From Palsa-465 sp963800475 (GTDB lineage Bacteria > Actinomycetota > Thermoleophilia > Solirubrobacterales > Solirubrobacteraceae), in contig CAWDAZ010000005.1 in NCBI GenBank assembly GCA_963800475.1, positions 89,998-153,997 on the forward strand: a stretch of 64,000 nt of DNA, read 5' to 3'. The translations under genes were made by a program, and so were the position numbers. This document shows, in pieces, positions 25,696-34,043 of the stretch (within the stretch, counting starts at the first letter, position 1; each line of letters starts with the position of its first letter). The notes under the pieces are model-generated. The model did not search any database. It was given only the letters and a program-made list of their open reading frames with translations, and had not been told where the DNA came from.

Positions 25696-25883
25696 ACTCG
25701 CATCGCTCCTCCCACTGAGCCGCTCTTGCGGCCCCGGGACGGCGAGAACGCCGTGCCGGCGGGCGATCCACGCGACCCGACGCCCGCGGCTGAACCGCGC
25801 AGATCCTGCAAGCCGGCGTGCAGACGCCGGTGATGGCCCGCGAGTTGCAGCCTCGGGCAGGTTCCGTCCGGGGGCTGTGCGTA

Positions 25884-26624
25884 CTACATGTCCGCGGGCG
25901 CGCGCGCGAAGTCCGGTGCGGCCGGGAGCTCCAGCACCAGCCGGGCGCCTGTCCTGCTCGCGGCCTGCGCCAACCGTCCGCCGTGCGCCGCGGCGATCGC
26001 GTCGACGATGCGCAGCCCGTGTCCACGGCGCCCGTCGCGCCGGGCGCGTCGGATCAGCTCGCTCACGGGCGCGGGCAGGCCCGGCCCGTCATCTGCGACC
26101 TCGATCCGGACTGCGCCCGGACTGGCGCTGCCGCAGATCTCCACCGCCCCTCCCCCGTGCTCGATCGCGTTGGCGATCAGGTTGCCCGTCGCCTGCGCGA
26201 GTCGCAGCCGGTCGCCCGCGATCACCGCGCCCGGCCCCGACCAGCGCAACCGCAGTTCGACGCCGCGGCCGGCGGCCGCCGGCCGCCACGCCTCGACGGA
26301 GTCGGAAACCAGCTGCCCGACGACGAACCTCCGCACGCTCCCGAGCTCCGCGCAACCTCGGCTTCCCTGCTCGAGGTCCTCGACGGCCAGCGCGGCACGG
26401 CGCAGCTCCAGCTCGATCGCCCGCAGCCGCGCCGCGGCGGGGCTTCGTTGACGGCCCGCCAGCGCAACTCCCAGCGTCGCCGCAGTGAGCGGGCCGCGCA
26501 ACTCGTGACACGCCTCGGCGACCGACCGCCGCCGCGCCGCCAGCAGCCGCCGCGCGCTCGTCAAGGCGATCAGCGCCATCGCGGCCACCACCCACCCGGC
26601 GAGCGTCAGCACCTGGCCGCTCAC
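25884..26624 (-). CDS. Sensor histidine kinase (short, one membrane anchor)
   Basis: A 246-residue kinase from a GTG overlapping the regulator's stop as GTGA. One N-terminal membrane segment (VLTLAGWVVAAMALIAL) is followed directly by the dimerization helix with CHELRGPLT, whose His is the phosphorylation site. The ATPase domain has an N box GNLIANAIEHGGG, G1 VADDGPGLP and G2 GRRGHGLRIV. There is no extracellular sensor domain, so the signal is probably felt in or at the membrane. It is the partner of the OmpR-type regulator upstream. Confidence 0.88.
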   Translation of the reverse strand: MSGQVLTLAGWVVAAMALIALTSARRLLAARRRSVAEACHELRGPLTAATLGVALAGRQRSPAAARLRAIELELRRAALAVEDLEQGSRGCAELGSVRRFVVGQLVSDSVEAWRPAAAGRGVELRLRWSGPGAVIAGDRLRLAQATGNLIANAIEHGGGAVEICGSASPGAVRIEVADDGPGLPAPVSELIRRARRDGRRGHGLRIVDAIAAAHGGRLAQAASRTGARLVLELPAAPDFARAPADM

Positions 26625-27337
26625 TCGAGCGCACCGTCGACGAGCCGATACCCGACGCCCCACACGTTGACCACGAACCCGTCCCCGGCGGCATTCAGCT
26701 TCTTCCGCAGCCGGAACGCGTGCGAATCCAGCGTGCGCGTGATGCACGGGGCCCTGAATCCCCATACGCCGCGTAAGAGCTCCTCGCGCGTGAACACGCG
26801 CGTAGGCTCCGCGGCCAGCGCGCGCAGCAGGGCGAACTCCTTCTTCGACAGCGTCACGGGCTCGCCGTGCACCAGCACCCGCCGCGACACAGGATCGACC
26901 TCCAGCGCGCCGACGCGCAACCGGCCGAGATTCGGCCGCCGCCGGCTGCGCCTCAGCAGCGCCGCGACCCGGGCCACGAGCTCGCTGTAGGAGAACGGCT
27001 TCACGATGTAATCGTCCGCGCCGTCCCGGAACCCCCTGACCCGGTCGAGCTCGGTGCCGCGGCCGGTCAGCACCAGCACGGGAAGGTCGGGATCCACGCG
27101 GCTCGAGACGCGGTCGGTCTCGCGCACTTCCCTCAGCAGCTCGAGCCCGTCGCGGTCGGGAAGTCCGAGATCGACGATCGCGAGGTCCGGGAAGCCCGTC
27201 TCGATGTGGTGCAGCCCGTCCCTCGCCGAGGCGGCCTCGAGCAGCTCGTAGCCGTCGGCGAGCAGGTTGTCGGCGAGGAACCGCCGCGTCTGCGTGTGGT
27301 CCTCCACCACCAGGATCGTCGCCGCCGGCGCCTCCAT
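26621..27337 (-). CDS. OmpR/PhoB-family response regulator
   Basis: A 238-residue regulator: receiver domain about 7-125 with acidic pocket VEDH, phosphoacceptor Asp56 (AIVDLGLPDRDG) and the conserved Lys in YIVKPFSY. The winged-helix output domain is about 140-235, ending TLDSHAFRLRKKLNAAG and VWGVGYRL. It is divergent from the acidic hypothetical gene, with a 22-bp palindrome in between, and is followed by its kinase. Position next to mraZ makes envelope or division control plausible but not shown. Confidence 0.95.
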   Translation of the reverse strand: MEAPAATILVVEDHTQTRRFLADNLLADGYELLEAASARDGLHHIETGFPDLAIVDLGLPDRDGLELLREVRETDRVSSRVDPDLPVLVLTGRGTELDRVRGFRDGADDYIVKPFSYSELVARVAALLRRSRRRPNLGRLRVGALEVDPVSRRVLVHGEPVTLSKKEFALLRALAAEPTRVFTREELLRGVWGFRAPCITRTLDSHAFRLRKKLNAAGDGFVVNVWGVGYRLVDGALE

Positions 27338-27383
27338 GTCTGTACTAGCCCGCAGCCGCTGGAATTCCCCCCTCGCCGCCTCC

Positions 27384-27405
27384 CGAGTCGCCGATCGGCG
27401 ACTCG
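27384..27405. repeat. 22-bp perfect palindrome between response regulator and acidic protein
   Basis: CGAGTCGCCGA followed directly by TCGGCGACTCG, eleven paired positions with no spacer. It sits 47 bases upstream of both divergent start codons, where an operator would be expected. OmpR-type proteins usually bind direct repeats, so another dimeric regulator is possible. Confidence 0.6.
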
Positions 27406-27452
27406 AGCTGCAACATCGCGTTCAACCGCGCGGCCTCGGAGGATTCCGCCAT

Positions 27453-27929
27453 ATGATGCCGACGCCCTCGATGTTCAGACGCGGCAACTACAGCTCCGGG
27501 GAGGACTTCGTGCTCGAGTACGGGGAACTCCGTTTCACGTTCAACGAACGCGACTTTCGCGAGCGTTGCGAGCAGGCCGCGCGCAAGGTCGGCTTCATCG
27601 AGGATGAAATAGAGCCCGACGAGGCAGAGGACCTGATCAACCTCGTCGTCAACGGCGAGGTGTCCGATCCGGCGTCCGCGCTCGGCGACCACGTCAACGA
27701 CTGCTGGCCGGAGCTGGTAGGCCCGTCCGAGCGCTCGCTCGTGCACTGGCTGCGGCGCCTGATCTTCAGGAGCGCGTGGCTCGACCAGCGCGTCAAGGAA
27801 GGCGAGCTCGACGTGTGCTTCGACGAGCACGCCAGCGGGTTCGTCTACGTCCAGCCGGACCGGGACGGAGAGCCGATCAGGCTCGCCCCCGAGCCGAGCT
27901 GGAATCGGGTCGCGTACGTCAGGCGCTGA
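27453..27929 (+). CDS. Acidic protein of unknown function
   Basis: I do not recognise this 158-residue protein. It starts at tandem ATGs preceded by a clear GGAGGA. The N-terminal part reads SSGEDFVLEYGELRFTFNERDFRE, the middle is strongly acidic (FIEDEIEPDEAEDLINLVVNGE), and a Trp-rich stretch (DCWPELVG, LVHWLRRLIFRSAWLD) follows. There is no signal peptide or membrane helix. Codon use resembles its neighbours. The stop codon lies in the loop of a small hairpin that is duplicated just downstream. It is divergent from the two-component genes and could be one of their targets. Confidence 0.75.
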   Translation: MMPTPSMFRRGNYSSGEDFVLEYGELRFTFNERDFRERCEQAARKVGFIEDEIEPDEAEDLINLVVNGEVSDPASALGDHVNDCWPELVGPSERSLVHWLRRLIFRSAWLDQRVKEGELDVCFDEHASGFVYVQPDRDGEPIRLAPEPSWNRVAYVRR

Positions 27930-27957
27930 GCGCCGTCGAGATCAGGCGCTGAGCGCC
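27919..27957 (+). repeat. Duplicated 16-bp hairpin at the end of the acidic protein gene
   Basis: TCAGGCGCTGAGCGCC occurs at 27919-27934 and 27942-27957. Each copy folds as GGCGC-TGA-GCGCC. The first TGA is the stop codon of the gene; the pair may protect the 3' end of the mRNA. Confidence 0.5.
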
Positions 27958-27971
27958 ACCGGCTAGCTAGA

Positions 27972-28949
27972 TCAGCCGCCGCCGCCGGCCATCGAGGCGA
28001 TCTGCTGATTGGCGGGCGGCGGGTTGTCCAAGATCAGCTGCGGGACCGTGACGAGCTTGTACCCGCGCGCGCGGAGGTCCTCGACGATCCTCGGCAGCGC
28101 GGCGACCGTCTCGTCGCGATTCCCGCCCGCGTCGTGCATCAGGAAGATCGCGCCGGGCTGCGCGCCCGAAACGACCGTGCTGATGATCGAGTCGGTGCCT
28201 GGCAGGCGATAGTCGCTGGTATCGACGGTCCACAGGACCATCAGCATCCTGTACTTGCGCAGCAGCGAGATCGTGTTGCTGTTCCAGAGGCCGTACGGCG
28301 GCCGGAACAGCCTCGGATACGGCGCGCCGAACTTCACGATCTCGTTCCGTTCGCTGACCAGCTGGTTGCGCTGGTCGGCGGGCGACAGCTGGCCCATCGG
28401 CGCGTGCGACCAGGTGTGGTCCTCGATCGGGTATCCGCTCGCAACGATGTCCCTTGTCCCGGCGGAGAAGTACTGCTCCGGACTTCCCACCTCGAAGAAC
28501 GTCGCGGGCACGTGGAGCTGATTGAGGATCGAGACGACCTGGGTCGTGTACGGGCCCGGTCCGTCGTCGAATGTCAGCGCGACCTCGCGGTGCTGGGCGC
28601 CAGCGATCCGGATCGCGGGCGCGTAGGCGAGCGTCCGGTCGATCGCGGCGTTCTCGGCCGCGGTCTGCACCCCGGCGAACGACGTGGCACCGTTACCCGA
28701 CAGGGTCTGGATACGGCTGAGCAGCCCCGCCGCGTGGACGGTGACCGGGTGCGGCGCGGAGCCACCCCCCGAGCCCACCGCGATCAGGGTCACGATCAAC
28801 AGCGCGACCACCACGAGGATCGCCAGCGTGCGGCGCCGGCGATGGTGCGGCTGGTGGCTCCACTTGCGCGATGGTCCGCCGCTCTCGCCGTACGAACGCG
28901 ACGGCGGAACGCCGGACCGGCGCCGCGAGGGTGTGACCGTGTCGGGCAT
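27972..28949 (-). CDS. Membrane-anchored polysaccharide deacetylase (carbohydrate esterase 4)
   Basis: A 325-residue protein with a basic cytoplasmic N-terminus, a membrane anchor at about 42-58 and an extracellular NodB domain. All five CE4 motifs are seen: TFDDGPG (126-132, catalytic Asp and metal Asp), HTWSH (178-182, metal His pair), RPPYG (216-220), WTVDTSDYR, and FLMHD. The enzyme removes acetyl groups from peptidoglycan GlcNAc/MurNAc or another surface glycan. It is divergent from the mannose synthase gene. A single copy without extra binding modules suggests cell-wall modification. Confidence 0.92.
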   Translation of the reverse strand: MPDTVTPSRRRSGVPPSRSYGESGGPSRKWSHQPHHRRRRTLAILVVVALLIVTLIAVGSGGGSAPHPVTVHAAGLLSRIQTLSGNGATSFAGVQTAAENAAIDRTLAYAPAIRIAGAQHREVALTFDDGPGPYTTQVVSILNQLHVPATFFEVGSPEQYFSAGTRDIVASGYPIEDHTWSHAPMGQLSPADQRNQLVSERNEIVKFGAPYPRLFRPPYGLWNSNTISLLRKYRMLMVLWTVDTSDYRLPGTDSIISTVVSGAQPGAIFLMHDAGGNRDETVAALPRIVEDLRARGYKLVTVPQLILDNPPPANQQIASMAGGGG

Positions 28950-29034
28950 CGGCTCGCACTCATGATGCCGAGTCGTCCGGCGGCATGCACCAGCGGTGGG
29001 GACTCGCTTTAGCAGCGGGCTTTAGTCTGCGCTC

Positions 29035-29802
29035 ATGCCAGCCGGGGTCTGGGTCGTGATTCCGACCTACAACGAGGCCGAGAACATCGAAGCGATGCTG
29101 CGCAGAAGCTGCGCGGAGCTCGACCGAGTGGCGCCCGGCCAATACCGGGTGCTGGTCGTCGACGACTCGTCTCCCGACGGCACCGGCGAGCTCGCCGAGG
29201 CGGTCGGCCGCGAGCTCGAGGCGGTCGAGGTGCTGCACCGCACCGCGAAGACGGGGCTCGGCCATGCGTACCTGGCCGGGTTCGCCGAGGCGCTCGCGGG
29301 CGGCGCCGAGCTGGTCATCGAGATGGACGCCGATTTCTCCCACGACCCGGCCTACCTGGAGGAGCTGCTCGAGGCCGCCAGGGACGCGGACGTCGTGCTC
29401 GGCTCGCGCTACGTACCCGGTGGCGGCGTCGAGGACTGGGGGCTGCTGCGGAGGCTGATCAGCCGCGGCGGCGGCCTGTACGCGCGGGCGATCCTGCGCG
29501 TGGACGTCCACGACCTGACCGGCGGGTTCAAATGCATCCGCCGCGAGGTGCTCGAGGCGATCGACCTCGATAGCGTGCGCGCCGAGGGGTACGTGTTCCA
29601 GATCGAGGTGACCTACCGCGCGATCCTCGCGGGATTCCGGGTCAAGGAGGTGCCGATCGTGTTCCGCGACCGCACCAGCGGCTCGAGCAAGATGTCGGCG
29701 CGGATCGCGCTCGAGGCGATGTGGATGGTTCCCCGCCTCCGCCGCAGCGCCTCGGCGGCGCTGATCAAGGCTCGGCGGCCGACCGCCGACGCCGCTCTGT
29801 GA
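29035..29802 (+). CDS. Polyprenol-phosphate mannose synthase (GT2, Ppm1/Dpm1 type)
   Basis: A 255-residue soluble GT2 enzyme making polyprenyl-phosphate mannose from GDP-mannose. VVIPTYNEAENIE starts the GT-A fold, VVDDSSPDGTG and EMDADFSHDP hold the nucleotide and metal aspartates, and GSRYVPGG, DLTGGFKCIRREV and FRDRTSGSSKMS complete the Dpm1 pattern. It has no membrane domain. A TTTAGT -10 (29021-29026) is followed by the ATG after eight bases, so the mRNA may be leaderless. The next gene encodes a mannosyltransferase that would use the product. Confidence 0.9.
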   Translation: MPAGVWVVIPTYNEAENIEAMLRRSCAELDRVAPGQYRVLVVDDSSPDGTGELAEAVGRELEAVEVLHRTAKTGLGHAYLAGFAEALAGGAELVIEMDADFSHDPAYLEELLEAARDADVVLGSRYVPGGGVEDWGLLRRLISRGGGLYARAILRVDVHDLTGGFKCIRREVLEAIDLDSVRAEGYVFQIEVTYRAILAGFRVKEVPIVFRDRTSGSSKMSARIALEAMWMVPRLRRSASAALIKARRPTADAAL

Positions 29803-29875
29803 CAGGCATCACGGCGCTGGCCGCGCGCGGCTGCCCTAACGTAAAACCAATGTCCATGCGGGCATCCTTCTTGCG

Positions 29876-31261
29876 ATGAGCGTCCACGGTCCGCTCGGCG
29901 CCACTGACACCGGCGCCGTCCAGATTCGCGCGCGCACACGCGGCGTTCGGGCGCCCGTGCTCGGACATCGCGCCGGGCTGATCGGGATCGCCGGCCTGGT
30001 GGTGACGACGCTGCTCGTGGCGCTGGCGGCAGCTCACACCGACGCGCTGCTGCCCGAGTCGGTGCGCCCGATCCCGCAGTGGCTCGCGGGGCCCTTCGGG
30101 AGCACCGGCCTCGACATCGGCAGCGGCGGGCTGATCGCCGTCCTGATCGTGATGTTCGCGTCCTACGTGGTCGCCGCCCGGGCAGCCGACCGGCTCTCGG
30201 CACGGACCGTGTTGATGTGCATCGCCGCGATGCACGCGCTCGTGCTGCTCGCCCCGCCGTTGCTGTCGACGGACGTGTTCAGCTACCAGTTCTACGGCCG
30301 CATGGGTGAGATCTACGGCGCCAACCCGTACCTCGCCGGACCGCACGCGCTTGCGCTCGATCCGCTGTTCCCCTACATCGGGGCGAAGTGGTCCTACACA
30401 CCGACCGTGTACGGACCGCTGTTCACGGCGCTCAGCTACGTGTTCGCGCCGCTCTCGATCGCCGCCAGCGCGCTCGCCTACAAGGCGATCGCGGCGCTTG
30501 CGAGCCTCGGGACGGTCGCGCTCGTTTGGAACGCCGCGCGGCTGCGCGGGATCAACCCGGTGAAGGCGGCGGCGCTGGTCGGTCTGAACCCGCTGATCGT
30601 CGTGTACGGCGTCGGAGGAGCTCACAACGACCTGCTGATGATGCTGGCTGTCGTCGGAGGCCTGTACCTCGTGCTGCTGCACCGGGAGCGAGCCGCGGGC
30701 GCGCTCACGGTCGCCGCCGCCGCCGTCAAGCTCACCGGCGGGGTGCTGCTCCCGTTCGCGCTCGCCGACGGCGGTCCCAGGTCGCGGGGCCGGAGGCGTG
30801 ACCTGTTGCTCGGCGCCGGGGTCGCCGCGTCGGCGATCGCCGTCCTCGGGTTCGCGATGTTCGGGACCGGCCCACTCCACGTGGTCGGAACGATCGAGAA
30901 GGTTCAGAGCGAGGGCGACTGGCACAGCATTCCCGGCTTCATCGGCACGCGGCTTGGTCTCAACACGCTCGCGCACATCACCGGCTGGGTGCTGGCGGCG
31001 GTGTTCATCGCCGTGTTCGTGTGGCTCCTGCGCCGCGTCTGGCGCGGCCAGCTCGACTGGGTGGACGCCGCGGCCTGGAGTGCGGTGGCGCTACTGGTCA
31101 CCGCGAGCTCCCTGCTCCCCTGGTACGTTGCGTGGTTGATCCCTCTCGCGGCGCTTGCCTCTGACCGGCGACTGTGGCGCGTCGCGTTTGTCGTTACGGG
31201 CGTCATCCAGGTGATCCAGCTGATCGGCTACATCCCACACGTGGGAGTGCTCGCAAGCTAG
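29876..31261 (+). CDS. Polyprenol-phosphate-mannose-dependent alpha-mannosyltransferase (GT-C, MptA/MptB-like)
   Basis: A 461-residue integral membrane protein with about 11-12 helices. After the second or third helix, LLSTDVFSYQFYGRMGEIYGANPY gives the acidic GT-C motif in the first extracellular loop, and PFGSTGLD and GPLFTALSY are typical of the mycobacterial mannan polymerases. These enzymes extend lipomannan or related lipoglycans outside the membrane using polyprenyl-phosphate mannose. The adjacent synthase gene supports this. The stop overlaps the next GT2 gene by one base (TAGTG). Confidence 0.82.
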   Translation: MSVHGPLGATDTGAVQIRARTRGVRAPVLGHRAGLIGIAGLVVTTLLVALAAAHTDALLPESVRPIPQWLAGPFGSTGLDIGSGGLIAVLIVMFASYVVAARAADRLSARTVLMCIAAMHALVLLAPPLLSTDVFSYQFYGRMGEIYGANPYLAGPHALALDPLFPYIGAKWSYTPTVYGPLFTALSYVFAPLSIAASALAYKAIAALASLGTVALVWNAARLRGINPVKAAALVGLNPLIVVYGVGGAHNDLLMMLAVVGGLYLVLLHRERAAGALTVAAAAVKLTGGVLLPFALADGGPRSRGRRRDLLLGAGVAASAIAVLGFAMFGTGPLHVVGTIEKVQSEGDWHSIPGFIGTRLGLNTLAHITGWVLAAVFIAVFVWLLRRVWRGQLDWVDAAAWSAVALLVTASSLLPWYVAWLIPLAALASDRRLWRVAFVVTGVIQVIQLIGYIPHVGVLAS

Positions 31262-32313
31262 TGAGCGAGTCGCTCTACCATCCAGCTGTGACCGCGTCCC
31301 CGGCCAACGGCGACGGCGCCCGCCGGCTCCAGCTGCTCAGCGTCGTCGCTCCGGTGTACAACGAGGAGGACACGCTCGAGCAGTTCTACGCCCGCGTCTG
31401 CGAAGCGCTCGAAGGGCTGCGGTTCGAGCTCGTGCTTGTCGACGACGGCTCCTCCGACCGCTCGCCGACGATGCTCTCCGAGCTGGCCGCCAACGACCCG
31501 CGCGTGCACGTGGTGTTCCTGTCGCGCAACTTCGGCCACCAGACGGCGCTGACGGCGGGGCTTGACCACGCCCGCGGCGACGCCGTCGTGATGCTCGACG
31601 CGGACCTCCAGGACCCGCCGGAGCTGATCCCGCGGATGCTCGACCACTGGCGTGCCGGCTGTGACGTGGTGTACGCCGTGCGGCAGGAGCGCGATGGCGA
31701 GTCTCGCTTCAAGCTCGCAACCGCGCGCTGGTTCTACAAGCTGTTCGACAAGCTCGCGCAGGTCGACCTCGTCCACAACTCGGGGGACTTCCGGCTGCTG
31801 GATCGTCGCCCGCTCGACGCGTTGCTGTCGATGCGCGAGCGCAACCGCTTCCTGCGCGGGATGACGGTATGGGTCGGCTACCGGCAGGCCGCCGTGCCCT
31901 ACGACCGCGATCCCCGCTACGCGGGCGAGACCAAGTACACGCTCTCGAAGATGCTGCGGTTCTCGCTGGACGCGATCTCGTCGTTCTCGCACCGCCCCCT
32001 GCAGCTCGCGACGCTGCTCGGGTTCATCGTCTCGACGCTCGCGTTCATCGCGATCCCGGTCGTGATCGTGCTGCGGATCCTCGGCTCCTACCTGCCGGGG
32101 TTCAGCTCGATCACGCTGGCGGTGCTGCTGCTGGGCGGAATCCAGCTGATCGCGATCGGGATCATCGGCGAGTACGTCGGCCGGATCTACGACGAGGTCA
32201 AGGGCCGCCCGCTGTACCTGGTCCGGACCAGCCTGAACGTGGTTACCGAGCACAAGGACGCGGAGCCGCCACTGCCTCCGGCGCCCGCGCAGCACGGCCG
32301 CATCGGCCTTTAG
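31261..32313 (+). CDS. Membrane GT2 glycosyltransferase (polyprenyl-phosphate glycosyltransferase, GtrB-like)
   Basis: A protein of up to 350 residues; a second GTG at 31288 is also a possible start. The GT-A domain has VVAPVYNEEDTLEQFY, VDDGSSDRS, SRNFGHQTALTAGLDHARGD and LDADLQDPPE. KMLRFSLDAISSFSHRPL leads into two C-terminal membrane helices (about 240-300), and GEYVGRIYDEVKGRPLYLV closes the conserved part. This is the architecture of enzymes that load a sugar onto undecaprenyl phosphate. It is coupled to the mannosyltransferase by TAGTG. Confidence 0.88.
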   Translation: MSESLYHPAVTASPANGDGARRLQLLSVVAPVYNEEDTLEQFYARVCEALEGLRFELVLVDDGSSDRSPTMLSELAANDPRVHVVFLSRNFGHQTALTAGLDHARGDAVVMLDADLQDPPELIPRMLDHWRAGCDVVYAVRQERDGESRFKLATARWFYKLFDKLAQVDLVHNSGDFRLLDRRPLDALLSMRERNRFLRGMTVWVGYRQAAVPYDRDPRYAGETKYTLSKMLRFSLDAISSFSHRPLQLATLLGFIVSTLAFIAIPVVIVLRILGSYLPGFSSITLAVLLLGGIQLIAIGIIGEYVGRIYDEVKGRPLYLVRTSLNVVTEHKDAEPPLPPAPAQHGRIGL

Positions 32314-32318
32314 CCGGG

Positions 32319-33032
32319 CTAGCCCCCCGCCGGATTCGGGCCGACCGAGGTGGTCTGCTCGGTGTCGGCCGGGACCACGTCGGCCGCCTCCTCGAGCGCG
32401 GTGATCCGCGCCGCGAGCGCCTTCAACGCGTCGGCGATCGGGTCGGGCAGATGGACCCAGTCGGCGTCGGGCCCCTCGGGTCGGCGCCCGTCGACGCGCA
32501 CCGGATGGCCGGGGTTGCCGACCACCGTGCAGTTCGGGGGCACGTCGTGGATGACCACGCTGTTGGCGCCGATCTTCGACCCGTGGCCGACCGTGATCGG
32601 GCCGAGCAGCTTCGCGCCGGATCCGATCGTGACGTTGTCCTGGATCGTCGGATGGCGCTTGCCGGTCGCAAACCCGGTTCCGCCCAGCGTCACTTCCTGA
32701 TAGAGGGTGACGTTGTCGCCGATCTCGGCGGTTTCGCCGATCACGACCCCCATCCCGTGGTCGATGAACAGCCCACACCCGATCAGCGCTGCCGGGTGGA
32801 TCTCGATTCCGGTCGCCGAGCGCGCGATCGCGGCGATCAGGCGCGGCAGCATCGGCACGCCGGCGCGGTGCAGGGCGTGGGCGACGCGGTGCGCCAGCAG
32901 CGCGTGCACGCCCGGCCACGTGGCGAGGATCTCGATCGTGCTCACACCGCGGGCCGCGGGATCGCGACCGCGCGCCGCCTTCACATCGCAGCGGATCTCG
33001 GACGCCATGCGGGCCAGCGGGCCGTCGGCCAT
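32319..33032 (-). CDS. cysE: Serine O-acetyltransferase CysE
   Basis: A 237-residue left-handed beta-helix enzyme making O-acetylserine from serine and acetyl-CoA. The N-terminal helical part has STIEILATWPGVHALLAHRVAHAL. The hexapeptide repeats run through GIEIHPAALIGCGLFIDHGMGVVIGETAEIGDN to PPNCTVVGNPG. It follows cysK by 22 bases on the same strand, giving a two-gene cysteine pathway. The C-terminal 50 residues are a variable tail, so the usual C-terminal peptide that docks into CysK is not apparent. Confidence 0.95.
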   Translation of the reverse strand: MADGPLARMASEIRCDVKAARGRDPAARGVSTIEILATWPGVHALLAHRVAHALHRAGVPMLPRLIAAIARSATGIEIHPAALIGCGLFIDHGMGVVIGETAEIGDNVTLYQEVTLGGTGFATGKRHPTIQDNVTIGSGAKLLGPITVGHGSKIGANSVVIHDVPPNCTVVGNPGHPVRVDGRRPEGPDADWVHLPDPIADALKALAARITALEEAADVVPADTEQTTSVGPNPAGG

Positions 33033-33054
33033 GGGCTAAAGCGTAGCTGGGGCG

Positions 33055-33981
33055 TCAGGGGGCGAAGAACGGCGTCGAAACGTACCGCTCCCCGGAGTCG
33101 GGGAGGATCGTGACGATCCGAGCGCCCTTGGAGTCGGGGCGCCCGGCCACCTCGAGCGCCGCCCACACGGCGGCTCCACCGGAGATCCCCGCCAACACGC
33201 CCTCGCGGCGCGCGAGGTGGCGCGCGGTCTCGATCGCGGCCTCGTCTTCGACCGCGATCACCTCATCGAGCACCTCGCGGTTCAGAACCGCGGGGACGAA
33301 TCCGGCCCCGATCCCCTGGATCTTGTGCGGCCCCGGCCGCCCTCCGGACAGCACCGCCGACGCGCTCGGCTCGACCCCGATCACCCTCACGTTCGGGTTG
33401 CGCGACTTCAGGACCTCGCCGACGCCGGTGATCGTCCCCCCCGTTCCGACGCCCGCGACGAAGATGTCGACCCGGCCGTCGAGCGTCTCCCAGATCTCGG
33501 GTCCGGTGGTGCGGCGGTGGATCTCGGGATTGGCGGGGTTCGAGAACTGGTCGGGGAGGAACACGTCGTCACTCGTCGCCAGCGCACGCGCCGCCTCAAC
33601 GGCCTCGGTCATCCCGCCGAGCGAGTGCGTGAGCTCGACCCGCGCGCCGTACAGCCGCAGCAGCCCCTCCCGTTCGCGGCTCATGCCCTCGGGAAGCGTC
33701 AGGACCAGGTCGTACCCCTTCGCGGCGCACACGAACGCGAGCGCGATTCCCGTGTTGCCGCTCGTCGCCTCGACGATCGTCGTGCGCCCCGGTTCGATCC
33801 GTCCCTCGCGCTCGGCGGATTCGATCATCGACACCCCGATCCGGTCCTTGACGCTGCCGCCCGGGTTGAACGACTCGAGCTTCGCGTACAGCTCGATGGC
33901 CTCGATCGGAGCGATCCGTGTGAGCTGCACGATCGGCGTCCGGCCTACATGCTGGGAAATGTTGGTAGGGATTTGCGCCAT
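33055..33981 (-). CDS. cysK: Cysteine synthase A (O-acetylserine sulfhydrylase)
   Basis: A PLP enzyme of 308 residues that makes cysteine from O-acetylserine and sulfide. PLP is bound by Lys45 in NPGGSVKDRIG, the substrate loop is EATSGNTGI, and the phosphate loop is VGTGGTITGVG. GISGGAAVWAALEVA is also typical. It is the first gene of the cysK-cysE pair. Confidence 0.97.
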   Translation of the reverse strand: MAQIPTNISQHVGRTPIVQLTRIAPIEAIELYAKLESFNPGGSVKDRIGVSMIESAEREGRIEPGRTTIVEATSGNTGIALAFVCAAKGYDLVLTLPEGMSREREGLLRLYGARVELTHSLGGMTEAVEAARALATSDDVFLPDQFSNPANPEIHRRTTGPEIWETLDGRVDIFVAGVGTGGTITGVGEVLKSRNPNVRVIGVEPSASAVLSGGRPGPHKIQGIGAGFVPAVLNREVLDEVIAVEDEAAIETARHLARREGVLAGISGGAAVWAALEVAGRPDSKGARIVTILPDSGERYVSTPFFAP

Positions 33982-34043
33982 TCCGGCGCAACCCTAGAGA
34001 ACGAGGCCGCCGTCGGCCTTGAAGAGCGCGCCGGAGCCGCGCC

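Larger units (their letters stand above)
25527..25883. other. Regulatory region of the dcw operon (no gene)
   Basis: This 357-bp gap between mraZ and the histidine kinase gene holds the promoter, MraZ boxes and leader hairpin described separately. The stretch 25720-25883 shows no convincing gene; minus-strand reading frames there are arginine-rich extensions without recognisable domains. Confidence 0.7.
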
